In this document: piece after piece, positions 61,650 through 64,000 of the stretch
How positions within the stretch are numbered: the stretch's first letter is position 1
Layout: every line of letters starts with the position of its first letter
NCBI GenBank assembly: GCA_013399875.1
Contig: VXAZ01009468.1
Location: forward strand, 1,237,347-1,301,346
DNA: 64,000 nt
Source: Gymnorhina tibicen
Lineage: Eukaryota > Chordata > Aves > Passeriformes > Artamidae
Direction: 5' to 3'
Notes under the pieces: model-generated
The model's database searches: none
Seen by the model: the letters and a program-made list of their open reading frames with translations, nothing else
What the model was told of the DNA's origin: nothing
Program-made: the position numbers and the translations under genes

Positions 61650-61830
61650 TCAGCCTGGCAATGAGCCCTTTAGGAACTCCAAGGCCAGGTTGGACAGGGC
61701 TCTGAGCAGCCTGGTCTGGTGGAAGGTGTCCTTGCCCATGGCAGGGGGATTGGAGTGAGATGGTTTTTAAGGTATCTTCCAAACCAAACCATTTTATGGT
61801 TATCTGGTTCTCTGATTCTAGTTTCATTGT
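61650..61830 (+). mobile_element. CR1 LINE, 3' fragment
   Basis: Plus-orientation CR1 end: ggccaggttggacagggctc, agcagcctggtctggtggaa, tgtccttgcccatggcaggg, then ccaaaccattttatgg and a gattctag tail at about 61814-61821. It is a younger-type CR1 subfamily, 5' truncated to about 180 bp. Confidence 0.93.
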
Positions 61831-64000
61831 TTTTTAAAAATTGGAATGTAATGGAAAGCCATCAACTAATGTAGACGTTCTGCTGGGCTCTGAGGATTTC
61901 TGTGCTAAAGAGGAGGAGCAGTTTGGGCAGTCTGAGCATGCTGCTGCTGTGTGTGCAGAGCATTCCCAAGGCTGACACCAGATCCCTTAGGCTGAACATG
62001 AAGGCAGGAGCAATAGTGAGCTGCAGCAGCATCCCTTCCCTTGCCGGGGCAGAGGTGGAGGAGGGCAGGGGGCTATGCCACAGCCCACAAGGCTGCTGCC
62101 ATCTCCAAGCCCAGCAGATCGTGCTCCCCTCCCAGGCCTCAAATGCAAGGAACATAACGAACACAAAAACTATTTCTGAAGTAACAGAATTTAGGTGATC
62201 CTTAGCGTTGACTACATCCCTCTCTTCCTGAGAGAAGGGTTTGTGAAGTAGATTTCATTGTAGGCTGGGGAAGCTAGTGCTCCCATTTTTTCTCTTTGGG
62301 ATGTGTTTGATACTTAACCTTCCTTGAATCTATAGTTAAGCTCTAAACTCTTCTTGCTGTACACAGTTTCCTCCTAACACAAGTGTCTTAAGCCTAGAAT
62401 TGCAGTGAGATGCTCAAGGAAATGTTTTCCTCGGTCAGGCAGCGTTTCCTGAGGGTCTGCAAGCAGGGCTGTTTGTTCTCATGTTTGACAAAGGCATGTG
62501 CATGGGGCAAGATAACAATTAATCTTAGAAATTAGAGAGAAGCCTTAAGAAGATCTGCTTTCAGTGAACTTAAGGATATGACTTGCCAATTCATCATGAT
62601 GGTGTTCCCTCTGAATGGAAGCTGTACTCTGTGTTTCTAAGATGTTTTACGCAATTTTCCAGGACATTGTGTCATATCAGCAGAAATTCAACATTATGCA
62701 GCTCTTAAGCAGCACAATTTGACACTTCCTTTCAGCTTTAAAGAAAGTAGCATTGGTTCTTCTGATCCTGATACTTGCCAATAAATCAGGACAAGCAGGC
62801 TTAACCAAACTATAGATACAGCATTTTGCTCCTGGCTATGTTACTTGCTGAGCTTTTCAATATATATTCACATGGAAACAGGATGCTCTTCAATTAGTTG
62901 GCAAACTGCATCAAGAGGAATGGTGAGATGTTGGGCATAGATATTTATCTGATCATTATCAGGAGTGCAGGTAGCTGGAAAACTTGTGAGGAATAATGAC
63001 AGGCTTGCAATTGAGTTTGAACAGAGAACACATTTGAACGTGAGAACATAACCACTTTGGTCTTGGAAACATGGAGAGAATTGCCATGGAGAGATTAGAC
63101 AGTCTCAATAGGTGGGTAGGTGAGTAGGTAGAGAGAAAGGAATAGAAAGAAACCTGAACAGAAGCAGGAGAGAAATTAGGCTAGTGAAATAAAAGGTGGG
63201 TGTAAATCCCATTTCAGGGCTTTCCTCTGCTAGAACTCAGAGCACTTACAAAAAAAATCAGGGTTTTCTCTACAAGAAGAGCTTCAAAGGCAGGAAGAGA
63301 AAAATGTTTGCCCAAAAGGGCAGTGCTGGAATGAGGAGCAGGATTGGGATGTGCTGGCTGTGTTGCTCAGCCCCACAGTGCTCTGTGAGGATGATGTGGA
63401 GCACATTCAGGGGAAGGGAGCGCTCCACAGGCAAACAGGCAAAATATTTCTTTGTGAAACTGTTCTCTGAGAGCCCAGCACAGTAACTCATCTGGAGGGG
63501 GAGCAGTGGGGAACTGCCACGGCAGGCTCACTGTGGGAAGATAAGTTGTTGTGCTCCAAGACAGATCATCCCCCAGCTGTCCATTGCACTTTCTGCCTGA
63601 ACTGCTGCCGTCTATGGAGAATGTCAAGTCCTCGGGGCCTCGTCTCCCTGTATCTCCCACATGAGATTGAGGGCCTGGCAAGCACCTTCCCAATAAATTA
63701 TTATTACGGCAAGGAAGGGAACAGGCAGAGAAAAGACTTTTCGGTGATCCTAGCAACATTCTGCCTCCAAAAAGCACACGTCGTGGGAGAATTTCAAAAT
63801 GCTTCCAGGAGCCGAGAAGGCAGATGCACGTTGGAAACCTTTGAAGGAGATGAATAGCAGGAAGCATCTCTAAAAGACCCACAACGGCATTACTGCAGAA
63901 AAACCAGCTGCAAAATGAGGTAATGACTCTTCAATACTCTCCAATATGCTGGCACAGGTCCTCTGCGTTTCATCTCACTATCTATCAATGTAGCATTAGA
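61831..64000. other. Right-hand intergenic sequence, no gene recognised
   Basis: Unique sequence. At 63367-63882 (minus) and 63546-63857 (plus) open frames overlap on both strands, but neither has a known domain. The 63540-63900 part has retained CpGs and could be a conserved element. Confidence 0.45.

Noticed and set aside
63367..63882. Overlapping long frames on both strands at the right edge
   Set aside because: Neither product resembles a known protein and no splice-bounded conserved exon could be defined.

Overview
The window looks like nuclear DNA of a bird, possibly a songbird. The basis is one spliced gene with GT/AG introns and a CpG-island promoter, several 3'-truncated CR1 LINE copies ending in the avian octamer-like tail (gattctatg), two avian-ERVK-like solo LTRs with 6-bp target duplications, older L3/MIR-like fragments, and otherwise AT-rich unique sequence. 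No prokaryotic operon, CRISPR array, rRNA or tRNA was seen. The species cannot be named from the sequence alone.

The only protein-coding gene I can support is the 5' end of TXNRD3 (thioredoxin-glutathione reductase) on the minus strand. Four exons (7504-7629, 1978-2038, 292-401, 4-117) join in frame to give 137 codons: a complete N-terminal glutaredoxin domain with a CPYC active site, then the start of the FAD-binding reductase domain. The gene continues off the left edge. Its first exon lies in a CpG island of about 1 kb (roughly 7250-8250), and the frame stays open upstream of the chosen start to another ATG.

From about 8.3 kb to 64 kb I recognise no second protein gene. I tested for the likely syntenic neighbours CHCHD6 and PLXNA1 by eye and saw no exon of either. 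This stretch holds: CR1 copies at about 9.65-9.93, 34.77-35.08, 38.74-38.83 and 61.65-61.83 kb, plus one in TXNRD3 intron 1; an inverted pair of solo LTRs at 19.2-19.6 and 48.5-49.0 kb; a 12-unit GAATA microsatellite at 10.7 kb; a six-unit 29-bp minisatellite at 52.4 kb; a triple octamer (ATGCAAAT) array at 37.7 kb; an isolated CpG-rich island at 39.0-39.4 kb; and several AT-rich stretches that resemble conserved non-coding enhancers.

The most useful leads are the open N-terminal extension and dithiol active site of TXNRD3, the two LTRs with intact target-site duplications, the orphan CpG island, the tandem octamer array and the candidate enhancer near 55.7-56.1 kb. I did not find a clear, previously undescribed multi-gene system.
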